Shown: positions 24,884 through 33,397, counted from the stretch's first letter. The stretch: DNA of 64,000 bases from Congzhengia sp045576635 (GCA_045576635.1 JAZNGT010000036.1:1-64000); one strand, 5' to 3'. The notes: generated from the letters alone by a model not told the origin. Made by a program: numbers and translations.

Positions 24884-25684
24884 TTATGCTTCGTCGCCGT
24901 GTTGTGCAGCAAAACTTGCGATAAATTCTTTGGTTCGCGCGTGCGTTGGCGCTTCGAAAATCTGCTCCGGTGTGCCTTCTTCAGCAATGACACCGTCATC
25001 CATAAAGATAATTCGGTCGGAAATATTCTTTGCAAAATACATCTCATGTGTAACTATGATCATGGTCATACCAACATCTGCCAAGGACTTGATAACCTTT
25101 AACACCTCGTTTGTGATTTCGGGATCAAGTGCCGAGGTCGGCTCGTCAAACAACATAATTTTCGGGTTTAGCGCGAGCGCACGGCAGATTGCTACACGCT
25201 GCTGCTGACCGCCCGAAAGTTCACACGGATAGTTGTTATATTTTTCGGACAAGCCTGCCCTGTCCATAAGTTCTTTTGCTTTTTGTTCAATCTCTTCATA
25301 AATGGCTTTTTTGTTCTGCTTAAAATCAGGACGCTCTTTTGCCAAAAGGCGCGGTGCAAGCATTACATTTTCGAGCGCGGTGTACTGCGGAAATAAGTTA
25401 AACGACTGAAAAACAAAGCCGAAATTCGATTGCAGTGCGCGCTGGTCTTTGTCGCTCCTTCGAACGGGCACAGAGGCATCAAACACTGTTTCACCGTCTA
25501 ATAACACCGTTCCTTTGTCGGCAGTTTCCAAAAAGCCGATGCAACGAAGGAGTGTTGTTTTTCCGCTACCCGAGGAGCCGATAATAGAAACTACTTCGCC
25601 TTCCTCCATCGAAAAATCAATGCCTTTTAAGACTTCGACTTTGCCGAAGCGCTTGTAAATTCCGTTTACATTTAAAATTGACAT
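24884..25684 (-). CDS. Amino-acid ABC transporter ATP-binding protein
   Basis: ATPase of a polar amino-acid importer (GlnQ/HisP type). 266 residues: Walker A GSSGSGKTTLLRC, Q-loop FQSFNLFPQ, signature LSGGQQQRVAICRAL, Walker B IMLFDEPTSALDP and the switch His (VTHEM). ATG 25684 with GGAGGGG upstream is preferred to GTG 25690. Third gene of SBP-permease-ATPase. Confidence 0.97.
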   Translation of the reverse strand: MSILNVNGIYKRFGKVEVLKGIDFSMEEGEVVSIIGSSGSGKTTLLRCIGFLETADKGTVLLDGETVFDASVPVRRSDKDQRALQSNFGFVFQSFNLFPQYTALENVMLAPRLLAKERPDFKQNKKAIYEEIEQKAKELMDRAGLSEKYNNYPCELSGGQQQRVAICRALALNPKIMLFDEPTSALDPEITNEVLKVIKSLADVGMTMIIVTHEMYFAKNISDRIIFMDDGVIAEEGTPEQIFEAPTHARTKEFIASFAAQHGDEA

Positions 25685-25696
25685 ACACACCCCTCC

Positions 25697-26356
25697 TTAA
25701 CTCTTGTAGTAATTCAGTTTCTTTTCTACGCGCTCTAACAGAACGGTTAAAACGCCGTTAAAGATTAAGAAGTAGATGCCGGTAGAGAACAGGGGCCAGA
25801 TTAAGCCCTGTTTGGTAAACCGTTCTGCACTCATCAGAATTTCTACTACGCCTATTACGCGCGCAAGTGAAGTATCTTTCACGAGCGTTATAATTTCGTT
25901 ACCCAAAGGCGGAACAATACTCTTTACCACCTGAAACAACACAACTTTAAAAAATACCTGCGATTTTGTCATGCCCAAAACCTGACCTGCCTCGTACTGT
26001 CCTTTTGGAATACCCTCGATGCCACCACGGAAAATTTCGGAAAAATATGCCGCATAATTTACCGCAAACGCCACAAAAGCCGCAAGCTCGCGGGAACGCA
26101 TCGGCGCATCAAACAAAAGACCGGGCGCATACATAACTACAAAAAGTTGCAGCATTAAAGGCGTACCGCGGATGACCCATACGAACGTACGAAACACCCA
26201 TTTGACCGGTCGAAACTTTGCCATAGAACCAAACGAAATCAAAAGGCCAAGCGGAATTGCCAAAACAAGTGTTATGATAAATAAAAGGAAATTCATTCCA
26301 AACCCTTCAAACAGGGAAGAAATGATTGCCATTGTTCTCTCCATACTGTTTACCAT
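25697..26356 (-). CDS. Amino-acid ABC transporter permease
   Basis: HisM/GlnP-type inner-membrane channel. 219 residues, five or so hydrophobic segments, and the EAA loop that contacts the ATPase (EAGQVLGMTKSQVFFKVVLFQ). Start at ATG 26356 (AGGAAAGT just upstream); ATGs at 26344 and 26332 are possible alternatives. Between the substrate-binding protein and the ATPase gene. Confidence 0.95.
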   Translation of the reverse strand: MVNSMERTMAIISSLFEGFGMNFLLFIITLVLAIPLGLLISFGSMAKFRPVKWVFRTFVWVIRGTPLMLQLFVVMYAPGLLFDAPMRSRELAAFVAFAVNYAAYFSEIFRGGIEGIPKGQYEAGQVLGMTKSQVFFKVVLFQVVKSIVPPLGNEIITLVKDTSLARVIGVVEILMSAERFTKQGLIWPLFSTGIYFLIFNGVLTVLLERVEKKLNYYKS

Positions 26357-26432
26357 ACTTTCCTAATAATAACGAGTAAAAGCAGCGCAGAAGATACTCC
26401 TGCGCTGCATTTTGATGCAATGTAAATCTTAC

Positions 26433-27236
26433 TTATTTTGCAGACAATACGCCTTCGAGTTTATATTTTGCTGCGATTTCAGCAAGTGTGCCGTCTTTTA
26501 CAAGTTCAGAAATGATCTCGTTAACCTTTGCGGTTGCGTCACTGCCTTTTCTGAATGCGATACCGTATTCTTCGGGACCGAAGTCTTGTGCTTCTACAAC
26601 AACGAGGTCTTCAAAGTCTGTGCCTTCACCGATAGAACCGATAGATGTAACGTAGTCAACAATTGCAATGTCAGATGTGCCGGATGCTACATCCATAAGT
26701 GCTTTTGCCATAGAATCAACTGCTGTAAATTCAGCATCTTTAAAGAATTCGTCTGCTGTTGCGAGTTCTTCGCCGGCAGAACCTGCTTCTGCTACAACAA
26801 GTGCATTTTCCACAGATGTTTTAAAGCCTTCCGCTTTATCCTTCTTTGCTACCATAACCTGTTTGTTGGTCATGTAGGGATTAGAAATGCTCATGTTAGC
26901 CTTTCTTTCTTCGGTAATTGTCATACCGTTCCAGATACAGTCAATGTTTTTTGCATTCAGTTCAACTTCTTTTGCATCCCAGTTGATTTCAACAAATTCA
27001 GGTGTTACGCCGAGTTTTTCGCAAACTGCTTTACCAAAATCAACTTCAAAACCGATGAGTTCGTTGTTTGCGTCATAATAATCCATCGGCGCAAAGATTG
27101 TCATACCAATGGTAAGTGTGCCTTTTTCTGTGATGTATGCCAAATCAGAAGCTACATCGTCGTTATTTGTGCCGCAACCTACGAATGCGCAAGCTGCCAT
27201 AAGTACTGCAAGTGTCAGTGCAAGTATTTTTTTCAT
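26433..27236 (-). CDS. Amino-acid ABC transporter substrate-binding lipoprotein
   Basis: Extracellular family 3 solute-binding protein that delivers a polar amino acid to the permease. 267 residues: lipoprotein signal peptide with lipobox FVGC (lipidated Cys near residue 21), then a two-lobe domain with GTLTIGMTI, GFEVDFGKAVCEKLG and DCIWNGMTITEER (ligand-binding region). The ligand cannot be fixed from sequence; a cystine/polar amino acid type is most likely. GGAGACG precedes the ATG. First gene of the three-gene operon. Confidence 0.95.
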   Translation of the reverse strand: MKKILALTLAVLMAACAFVGCGTNNDDVASDLAYITEKGTLTIGMTIFAPMDYYDANNELIGFEVDFGKAVCEKLGVTPEFVEINWDAKEVELNAKNIDCIWNGMTITEERKANMSISNPYMTNKQVMVAKKDKAEGFKTSVENALVVAEAGSAGEELATADEFFKDAEFTAVDSMAKALMDVASGTSDIAIVDYVTSIGSIGEGTDFEDLVVVEAQDFGPEEYGIAFRKGSDATAKVNEIISELVKDGTLAEIAAKYKLEGVLSAK

Positions 27237-27279
27237 ATGAAATCGTCTCCTTTTTTGTTGTTTGCTTTTGACATTTATT

Positions 27280-27308
27280 ACTTTACCACTTTACCGTGAT
27301 AAAGTCAA
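27280..27308 (-). promoter_or_regulatory. Sigma-A promoter of the amino-acid transporter operon
   Basis: Minus strand TTGACT (27303-27308), 17-bp spacer, TAAAGT (27280-27285). Upstream, AACAACTGTT occurs twice in direct orientation (27349 and 27378, 29 bp apart) next to a TTTGCACAA / TTGTGCAAA inverted repeat; possible operator sites. Confidence 0.7.
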
Positions 27309-27406
27309 GAGGAAATTTTAAAATTTTTTGAGTTTTGACGTTTTGCACAACAACTGTTCGTTTTTTTGTGCAAAGTGAACAACTGTTGCGGTTTGTGCGC
27401 AAAAAA

Positions 27407-27646
27407 GGGATGGACGGAAAATAGCGCAGATTGGACAAACTGAACCCGTAGGGGTTACCCGAAGGCGTACGATGGTACGCCGAGCGGTGAAGTTTGTTCA
27501 AAACACAAGGTATAAAATAGAAGGAATTCGTCATTTGACGAATTCCTTCCTTAGTTTTTGCATTATTTTAACTTTTCAAGCATATGAAAAGGGCTTTATT
27601 ATGCCTTTTCTTTGCCTTGTGTGGTATGCGCATTTTGCTACATCCC
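27407..27646 (+). ncRNA. Structured element SE, copy 1 (unrecognised RNA family)
   Basis: 240-nt copy of a three-copy structured element. Helices, plus strand: P1 GGGATG (27407-27412) with CATCCC (27641-27646); P2 AAAATaGCGCA (27418-27428, bulged A) with TGCGCATTTT (27627-27636); P3 TTGGACAAACT (27431-27441) with AGTTTGTTCAA (27491-27501, one G-U), capped by GGCGTAC-GATG-GTACGCC (27464-27481); P4 ACACAAGGTA (27503-27512) with TGCCTTGTGT (27613-27622, one U-G); P5 hairpin 27521-27548; P6 hairpin about 27580-27604. This copy has an extra 13-nt AACCC-GTAG-GGGTT hairpin inside P3. It lies between the transporter promoter and the glycosyltransferase stop codon. No plus-strand promoter is evident upstream. 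Confidence 0.75.
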
Positions 27647-27660
27647 CCTGGATATAGAAT

Positions 27661-28920
27661 TTATCTTACATCGTCCAATGTCTTTGCCTGCAAATGATAA
27701 ATCGGCTTCCATTTTACATTCTTTGAAAAGAGTGCCACAAAGGTAATCGGAATATACGAAAGCATAAAGAACGGGAACGTAAAGGTGTATAAAATCTTTT
27801 TGCTCATGGGTGCGAAAATTTTATGCCATTCGCTGATGGTGGTAACTGTGCCGATACCCAAAAGCATAAAGTAAGAATTTACAAACGTTTCTAAAATAGA
27901 ACGCACGATTACGGTCATATCCTGTCCTGTTACAAGGCCTAATATAAAGAAGAAAATATATACGCCGAATGCTGCAATGGTGGTAAGGAGCGGAATCATC
28001 GTCGCTACCGCAAGATCAAAGCACGCAAAGCCTTTGCCTGTAAAAAGACCTTTTATCATTTTAAAGAAGTACTTTTGCGTTACCTGCATAGAGCCTTTTG
28101 TCCAGCGCATACGCTGACGCCATGACTGGCTGAATTTTACCGGCTGTTCATCATAGAGCACGGCTTTGTCGCAGTATGCGATACATTCGCCTTCTAACAC
28201 CTGATGGAGTGAAAATTCAATGTCTTCGGTCAAAAGGAAGAACTTCCAACCGCCGACCTTTTCCAGCACTTCACGGTGCACCAAAAAGCCTGTTCCGGAA
28301 ATTGCACAACTTGTACCAAGCAGTGTTCGCGGGTGATTTAAAAAGCGGGATTCTCTTAAATACCACAAAGAACCGCCTGCCGAAACCCAACTCGTTCCGT
28401 AATTTTTCGTGTTACGATAACTTGTAATAATGCGGTGTCCGTTTGAAAACATTTTGTTCATTTCTTCGATATAGTTTTCATCCAAAAGGTTATCTGCATC
28501 AAATACAAAATAACCCTGATACTCGTTATCGGGATATTCTTTTTTGATTAAATCGAGTGTATAGTCTAGTGCGTAGCCTTTTCCGACGAGTTTATCGTTT
28601 TGTCGCTCAATGACACGAAACGCACCGGCCTCTTTTGAAACCTTTGCCGTGTTGTCTGTGCAGTTATCGGCAATTACGAAAATATCAATAAGGTCAGAAG
28701 GATACGTCTGCCCTTTGATGCTTGCAATCAAATGCGGAATTACCGCTTCTTCATTTCTCGCAGGAATTAAAACCGCGTATTTATACATCGCCTTTGTTTT
28801 TAATTTGCGCCCGCCCTTTAAAAACGGTATAAAAATATAGACAAACTGATAGCCTACGCAAAAAATAAAAATCAAGGCAAAAATATAATTGATAAAGCGA
28901 ACCCAGTCTAAACTGATCAT
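27661..28920 (-). CDS. Family 2 processive-type glycosyltransferase
   Basis: Membrane-bound GT2 enzyme resembling cellulose/hyaluronan/poly-GlcNAc synthases. 419 residues: an N-terminal membrane helix, a catalytic domain with LIPARNEEAVIP, ADNCTDNT, FDADNLL (metal-binding DxD), LLTEDIEFS (TED) and QSWRQRMRWTKG (the Q..RW signature of processive enzymes), then several C-terminal membrane helices. The ATG at 28920 with AGGAG 10 bp upstream is preferred to 28929. Product polymer unknown. Promoter TTGACA-17-TATGAT lies upstream on the minus strand. Confidence 0.9.
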   Translation of the reverse strand: MISLDWVRFINYIFALIFIFCVGYQFVYIFIPFLKGGRKLKTKAMYKYAVLIPARNEEAVIPHLIASIKGQTYPSDLIDIFVIADNCTDNTAKVSKEAGAFRVIERQNDKLVGKGYALDYTLDLIKKEYPDNEYQGYFVFDADNLLDENYIEEMNKMFSNGHRIITSYRNTKNYGTSWVSAGGSLWYLRESRFLNHPRTLLGTSCAISGTGFLVHREVLEKVGGWKFFLLTEDIEFSLHQVLEGECIAYCDKAVLYDEQPVKFSQSWRQRMRWTKGSMQVTQKYFFKMIKGLFTGKGFACFDLAVATMIPLLTTIAAFGVYIFFFILGLVTGQDMTVIVRSILETFVNSYFMLLGIGTVTTISEWHKIFAPMSKKILYTFTFPFFMLSYIPITFVALFSKNVKWKPIYHLQAKTLDDVR

Positions 28921-28973
28921 AAAAATCATTCTCCTATTTTTACAAAAATGCAAATCCTTTTACATTCATACTT

Positions 28974-29002
28974 ATCATACTATACCAAATGATTTTTGTC
29001 AA
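28974..29002 (-). promoter_or_regulatory. Sigma-A promoter of the glycosyltransferase gene
   Basis: Minus strand TTGACA (28997-29002), 17-bp spacer, TATGAT (28974-28979). Confidence 0.75.
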
Positions 29003-29066
29003 TGGATTGTATTGCATTATTTGGAAGAAAAGAAAATTTTTAAAAGAACTTTTTTCTCTTTTTCTA

Positions 29067-29095
29067 TGGACAAATCTTTGTAAAAAATATATAAT
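29067..29095 (+). promoter_or_regulatory. Sigma-A promoter of the folT operon
   Basis: TGGACA (29067-29072), 17-bp spacer, TATAAT (29090-29095), about 35 bp upstream of the riboswitch. Confidence 0.75.
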
Positions 29096-29133
29096 AAATG
29101 TAAGGACATGTGCGTTTTGTCGCATGATAATAA

Positions 29134-29231
29134 GCAGAGTAGGAGCCGACGCGTTAAGTGGCAGACGAACGGGAAGTTGTCGTCTGCACGAAAAGCAAAT
29201 TGCTTGCGGTGTCTGTTCCGCATTCCGCTGC
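29134..29231 (+). promoter_or_regulatory. THF (tetrahydrofolate) riboswitch
   Basis: Matches the THF aptamer: closing helix GCAG / CTGC with GAGTAG on the 5' side and TTCCGC on the 3' side, the conserved CGCGTTAAGTG joining segment, a side arm GCAGACGA ... TCGTCTGC containing ACGGGAAGTTG, then CGAA-AGCAAATTGCTT and GCGGTG. It sits directly before folT, the usual target. Binding of folate is expected to lower expression of the uptake gene. Confidence 0.9.
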
Positions 29232-29273
29232 TGCAAGAACATTCGGGCATTCGCCTTTTGCAGCAACTGTTTT
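29230..29273 (+). terminator. Riboswitch expression platform (terminator)
   Basis: GCTGCAA (29230-29236) pairs with TTGCAGC (29258-29264), followed by AACTGTTTTT. The 5' strand shares two bases with the aptamer closing helix. A classical terminator/antiterminator switch is plausible, though the T-run is short and the upstream stem would stay partly intact. Confidence 0.6.
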
Positions 29274-29294
29274 TAACAAAGGGAGGATAAACGA

Positions 29295-29810
29295 ATGAAA
29301 CAACATCTTTCAGTTAAGACTTTGGCGTCATCTGCGGTCTTAATTGCATTAAACATTGTAATCACACGGCTTTTATCAGTAAATATCGGCCCCGTGCGAA
29401 TTGGTCTTGGCTTTTTGCCCATCGCATTAGGGGCTATGCTTTACGGCCCGGTGACGGGAACGGTAATCGCCGTAGTTGCAGACGTTTTAGGTGCCATTCT
29501 TTCCGGCACGGGCTACTGGCCGGGATTTGGTCTTTCTGCCGCGCTTTACGGCATAACGTATGCATTCTTTTTGTATAAAAAAGAAAAAAGTTATAAAGCC
29601 ATTTGTGTCTGCGCGGTATGTCAGGGAATTTTCATCGACGCACTGCTCGGCGCGTTCTGGTACTACCATTATGCCGGCATGGCATTTTTTGCGGCACTCT
29701 GGGGCAGGAGTATCAACGCTTTCATTATGATTTTTGTAAAGATTATTTTAATCAAATATACCTGGCAATACATTGGCGCAAAAATTGAACAAACAAAACA
29801 TTCATTTTAG
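29295..29810 (+). CDS. folT: Folate ECF transporter substrate-binding (S) component
   Basis: Membrane S component that captures folate and hands it to a shared ECF energising module. 171 residues with about six hydrophobic segments, typical for the family: LIALNIVITRLLSVNI, RIGLGFLPIALGAMLYGPV, SAALYGITYAFFLY. Assignment as FolT rests on the THF riboswitch directly upstream and on a 5-formyl-THF cyclo-ligase gene in the same operon. GGGAGG precedes the ATG. The ECF ATPases and T protein are not in this window. Confidence 0.92.
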   Translation: MKQHLSVKTLASSAVLIALNIVITRLLSVNIGPVRIGLGFLPIALGAMLYGPVTGTVIAVVADVLGAILSGTGYWPGFGLSAALYGITYAFFLYKKEKSYKAICVCAVCQGIFIDALLGAFWYYHYAGMAFFAALWGRSINAFIMIFVKIILIKYTWQYIGAKIEQTKHSF

Positions 29811-29820
29811 GTGAAACAGT

Positions 29821-30969
29821 ATGATTTATTTGGATAATGCTGCCACAACAAAGCCGTTTGATGAGGTAATACAAACAGTTTCCGATACCGACCGGGAATT
29901 TTTCTTTAACCCCTCGTCTATGCATACCGGTGGGTTTTTGGCAGAAAAGAAAATAAGCGAAGCGGAAACTTTCTTAAAAGACGCAATCGGCGGAAGACAA
30001 GGCTCGGTTTTATTTACGTCCGGTGGAACGGAAAGCAATAATCTTGCTTTGTTTGGAACAGTTTTTAGCGCATTAAAACGAAAACCGCATATCATTACAA
30101 CAAAAATTGAGCATCCGTCAGTATTAGAGCCGATTCGTATGTTAGAAACTTTGGGAGCGGAAGTCACGTATGTGGACGCAGACGAAAACGGATTTGTAAG
30201 CCCCGATGAGATTGAAATAAATATCCGCGAAAACACCATGCTTGTATCCGTTATGTGCGTAAACAATGAAACCGGTGCAACACAGCCGATTTCCGAAATC
30301 GCAAAACGGGTAAAGGCGAAAAATAAACGGATTTTGTTTCATACAGACTGTGTGCAGGCGCTTGGAAATGTTTCCATAAACGCAGAAAAAACAGGGATTG
30401 ACCTTATGTCTTTCAGCGCACACAAAATCAACGGTCCAAAGGGCGTGGGTGCGCTTTTTATTGCAAAAGGCGTTAAACTTTCTCCCGTGATATTGGGCGG
30501 ACATCAGCAAAAAAACTTGCGAAGCGGCACACAAAACACATCGGGCATTGCAGGGTTTCATAAAGCACTTAAACTTACCCTGTCAAATAAAGCAGAAAAG
30601 ACAGAAAAACTGCAAGCACTTAAACGCATGCTGATTGACGGATTAAAGGACGCTCCTTCCATCTCCGTACAGAATAAAGGCGCGCATTATGCGCCGCACA
30701 TTATAAGCATTCATGTTAAGGATGTAAGGGCAGAAGTACTTTTACACGCACTCGAAGCGCATGAAATCTATGTTTCAGCAGGCTCTGCGTGTTCTTCCAA
30801 CAAACCCGAGCCATCGCACGTTCTTACGGCTATGGGGTATGATAAAAAACGAATCGAAGAAACCATAAGGGTAAGCACAGGCGCTTACAATACAGAAGAA
30901 GACATTGAAACGTTTTTACGTATTTTAAAAGAAGAAGCGTCTTCACTTTCCAGATTTTTAAGAAACTAA
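29821..30969 (+). CDS. nifS: Cysteine desulfurase
   Basis: PLP enzyme that removes sulfur from cysteine for Fe-S clusters or tRNA thiolation. 382 residues: YLDNAATTKPFDEV start, FTSGGTESNNLAL, the PLP-binding lysine in SFSAHKINGPKG, and the persulfide cysteine in SAGSACSSN. AGGTG partly overlaps the stop codon of folT. No iscU or thiI follows here, although thiI is a common partner in Clostridia, so which sulfur pathway it feeds is open. Confidence 0.95.
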   Translation: MIYLDNAATTKPFDEVIQTVSDTDREFFFNPSSMHTGGFLAEKKISEAETFLKDAIGGRQGSVLFTSGGTESNNLALFGTVFSALKRKPHIITTKIEHPSVLEPIRMLETLGAEVTYVDADENGFVSPDEIEINIRENTMLVSVMCVNNETGATQPISEIAKRVKAKNKRILFHTDCVQALGNVSINAEKTGIDLMSFSAHKINGPKGVGALFIAKGVKLSPVILGGHQQKNLRSGTQNTSGIAGFHKALKLTLSNKAEKTEKLQALKRMLIDGLKDAPSISVQNKGAHYAPHIISIHVKDVRAEVLLHALEAHEIYVSAGSACSSNKPEPSHVLTAMGYDKKRIEETIRVSTGAYNTEEDIETFLRILKEEASSLSRFLRN

Positions 30970-30980
30970 CGGGAGGCATT

Positions 30981-31763
30981 ATGAAAATCCTAGTAATCGG
31001 CGATGTTGTAGGCGATAGCGGCACAGATGCCGTCGTAGAAAAACTTTCGGCAATTAAGGAAAAATATAACGCAGACTTTTGCATCATAAACGGCGAAAAT
31101 GCATGCAGTGCAAATGGCATCAGCAAACGAAAGGCAGAGACACTGCTTTCGGCAGGCGCAGATGTGATTACGCTCGGAAATCATACGTTTCGGCAAAAAG
31201 ATGCCGCAGCGCTCCTTACCTACAACAAAAATGTCATCCGTCCCATAAACTTTCCACCGGATGCGCCGGGGCGCGGTGTATGTACAGTAGATGTAAACGG
31301 CGTTTCGGTTTGTGTGTTAAATGCATTGGGAAGAATTTATTTAGACCCCGTTGACTGTCCGTTTCGCGCATTAAAACACGCACTCGAAGAAGTAAAAGCC
31401 GATATTAAAATTGTAGATTTTCACGCAGAGGCAACCAGCGAAAAGCGCGCGATGGGCTTCTATTTAGATGGTTTAGCAAGCGTGGTGTTCGGCACGCACA
31501 CCCATGTGCAGACCGCAGATTTTGAAATACTTCCAAAGGGTACCGGCTATATTACGGACATCGGTATGTCGGGGCCGCACCATTCCTGCCTTGGCGTCGA
31601 TAAAACGATTGTCATTGACCGTTTGGTTTCGTGCATGCCAAAGCGATTTGAACTTGCAGACTCGCCTGCCCGCATTGATGGCGCCGTATTTACCGTAGAT
31701 GAATCGACCGGAAAATGCACAGGCGGCGAAACCTTTTCGTATCGCCCGGGTGATACAATATGA
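30981..31763 (+). CDS. ymdB: YmdB family metallophosphoesterase
   Basis: Dinuclear-metal phosphodiesterase family; Bacillus YmdB affects biofilm and colony development. 260 residues; metal-ligand motifs IGDVVGDSG, INGENA, LGNHTF, DFHAEATSEK and GTHTHVQTAD are all visible. GGGAGG precedes the ATG. Its stop overlaps the start of the next gene by ATGA. The physiological substrate is not settled. Confidence 0.95.
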   Translation: MKILVIGDVVGDSGTDAVVEKLSAIKEKYNADFCIINGENACSANGISKRKAETLLSAGADVITLGNHTFRQKDAAALLTYNKNVIRPINFPPDAPGRGVCTVDVNGVSVCVLNALGRIYLDPVDCPFRALKHALEEVKADIKIVDFHAEATSEKRAMGFYLDGLASVVFGTHTHVQTADFEILPKGTGYITDIGMSGPHHSCLGVDKTIVIDRLVSCMPKRFELADSPARIDGAVFTVDESTGKCTGGETFSYRPGDTI

Positions 31764-32305
31764 CAAAACAAGATTTAAGAAAAGATATGCTTTTAAAAAG
31801 AGCGCGTCTTTCGGATAAAATAACGCGAAGCGAAAAAATTGTGGACTTACTTTTAAAGCAGCCCTTTTTTCAAAACGCAAATACGATTTTGACGTTTGTT
31901 TCCTATAAAAGCGAGCCGGATACGCACCGCTTGATTGCGCGTATGCTGAATATGGGAAAAAAAGTGCTCGCGCCCGTTACCAATCAGGACGGCACCATGG
32001 ATGCGTACGCATTTTCTTCCCTTTCGGAACTTGTGCCTTCCGCATACGGCATATTAGAGCCGCCGAAAACAAAAATTTTTCCGCCGGAAAAAATTGATTT
32101 GATTCTTGTTCCCGGCTGTGCGTTTAATGAAAACGGCTACCGCATCGGTTACGGTGGCGGTTTTTATGACCGCTATCTTGTAAACACTTCCTGTGTTACC
32201 TGCGGTTTATTTTTTGCGTCGTGCAGGGCATCGTTTGCGCCCGACAAAACAGACATTCCGCTTCAATACATCATTACGGAAGAAGAACTTCTTTCCTTTG
32301 TATAA
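31760..32305 (+). CDS. 5-formyltetrahydrofolate cyclo-ligase
   Basis: ATP-dependent conversion of 5-formyl-THF to 5,10-methenyl-THF, the only route that recovers this storage folate. 181 residues; nucleotide and substrate motifs: KDMLLKRARLS at the N-terminus, TFVSYKSEPDT, and LVPGCAFN ... RIGYGGGFYDRYL near the C-terminus. It starts inside the ymdB stop (ATGA). Its place in an operon opened by a THF riboswitch and folT makes functional sense. Confidence 0.95.
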   Translation: MTKQDLRKDMLLKRARLSDKITRSEKIVDLLLKQPFFQNANTILTFVSYKSEPDTHRLIARMLNMGKKVLAPVTNQDGTMDAYAFSSLSELVPSAYGILEPPKTKIFPPEKIDLILVPGCAFNENGYRIGYGGGFYDRYLVNTSCVTCGLFFASCRASFAPDKTDIPLQYIITEEELLSFV

Positions 32306-32329
32306 ACCTTAAAAGAAAGGCGTTTTGAC

Positions 32330-32833
32330 ATGGATATTTTTTGCGAATTTTTAGTAAAGAAAAAAAGTGCATCTGATAAACTAAAACGGTTTGGACTATC
32401 TGTCTTATGCGCTGCTGTATGTGTGCTTATTTTTTATGTCAGCGTGGCGGTTTTTCGTCCGCTGATTACGTTTATGCCCCTTTTAATTGCGGCAGCAATT
32501 TATCTTACCGTTATATACAGCCGCAATTTTTCAATCGAATACGAGTATATTTTCACAAACGGCGTTTTGGATATTGACATCATAAAGGGAAGAATAAAGC
32601 GCGAAAAATTTCTTTCCGTTCCTTGCCGCAGCATTGAATATATGGGACCGGTGCGTAGCGTACGCGCATCGCAAAACCGCGTTGTAAACGCGATCTATGA
32701 TGAAAAGCGTCCCGGAAAATATATTGTTACCTATTCGGAGCACGGCACAAAGACAGATCTTTATTTTCAGCCGCCCGAAAAATTACTTGTCAGCATGAAA
32801 AAATATAATCCCAAAAATATAAATCTGGAATAA
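32330..32833 (+). CDS. Hypothetical two-helix membrane protein, possibly DUF6106-like
   Basis: 167 residues with two adjacent membrane helices (about 22-42 and 47-62) followed by a cytoplasmic domain of about 100 residues whose pattern (YEYIFTNGVLDIDIIKGRIKREKFLSVPC) recalls bacterial PH-like domains. I recall similar small proteins in Clostridia under DUF6106, but cannot verify it. Good ribosome site AAAGG. Between the cyclo-ligase and pncC genes, in the same operon; no function follows from that. Confidence 0.8.
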   Translation: MDIFCEFLVKKKSASDKLKRFGLSVLCAAVCVLIFYVSVAVFRPLITFMPLLIAAAIYLTVIYSRNFSIEYEYIFTNGVLDIDIIKGRIKREKFLSVPCRSIEYMGPVRSVRASQNRVVNAIYDEKRPGKYIVTYSEHGTKTDLYFQPPEKLLVSMKKYNPKNINLE

Positions 32834-32846
32834 AAAGGACTGCTAT

Positions 32847-33359
32847 ATGAAAAAGATACTTTCTTTTTTAGATGAAAACAAAAAAATAGAAGATACCATC
32901 CGCACCTTAATTGCACATAAAATGACAGTCGCAACGGCTGAATCCTGCACCGCAGGACTTATCTCGGCGGCTTTGGGAAGCGTGCCCGGCGTATCCGAAA
33001 TTTTTTGTGAAGGCTATATTACATACAGTAACGAAGCAAAAGAAAAAAACCTTGGCGTACCGCACGAACTGCTTTCTGCCTACGGCGCAGTAAGCGAACA
33101 GGTTGCAGCAAAAATGGCAGAGGGCGCGGCAAAAAAAGCAAATGCCAAAGTCGGCATTTCTGCAACCGGCATTGCAGGGCCGGGCGGAGGAACAGAAGAA
33201 AAACCGGTCGGACTTGTGTATATCGGTATTTTCGTAGAAGGCGAAACCACCGTAAAAAAATGTTTGTTTTCAGGCGACAGAGACGAAGTAAGACAAAAGA
33301 CTGTCTTAACCGCTTTTGAGGAACTTCAAAAAAGGCTTGAAATTTTATTTGACAAATAG
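32847..33359 (+). CDS. pncC: Nicotinamide-nucleotide amidase (CinA C-terminal domain)
   Basis: Stand-alone CinA C-terminal domain, which deamidates nicotinamide mononucleotide in the NAD salvage cycle. 170 residues; motif VATAESCTAGLISAAL with the catalytic Ser/Lys region, GYITYSNEAKEKNLGV and GISATGIAGPGGGTEEKPVG. The N-terminal COG1058 domain of full-length CinA is absent. The gene lies just before recA, as cinA does in many Firmicutes (a cinA-recA pair), and the recA promoter lies within its last codons. Confidence 0.93.
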   Translation: MKKILSFLDENKKIEDTIRTLIAHKMTVATAESCTAGLISAALGSVPGVSEIFCEGYITYSNEAKEKNLGVPHELLSAYGAVSEQVAAKMAEGAAKKANAKVGISATGIAGPGGGTEEKPVGLVYIGIFVEGETTVKKCLFSGDRDEVRQKTVLTAFEELQKRLEILFDK

Positions 33360-33377
33360 AAAAACTTGCGATATAAT
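33349..33377 (+). promoter_or_regulatory. Consensus sigma-A promoter of recA
   Basis: TTGACA (33349-33354), 17-bp spacer, TATAAT (33372-33377): both hexamers match the consensus exactly. Confidence 0.9.
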
Positions 33378-33383
33378 AGAAAT

Positions 33384-33397
33384 CGAACAAATGTTCT
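33384..33397. promoter_or_regulatory. LexA (SOS) box
   Basis: CGAAC-AAAT-GTTCT fits the Firmicute LexA consensus CGAAC-N4-GTTCG with one mismatch. It lies 6 bp after the -10 of recA, over the transcription start, the usual repressing position. Confidence 0.85.

Noticed and set aside
26412..27299. 295-codon open frame on the plus strand, rich in Cys and Phe
   Set aside because: Antisense shadow of the substrate-binding lipoprotein gene; no ribosome site and no recognisable domain.
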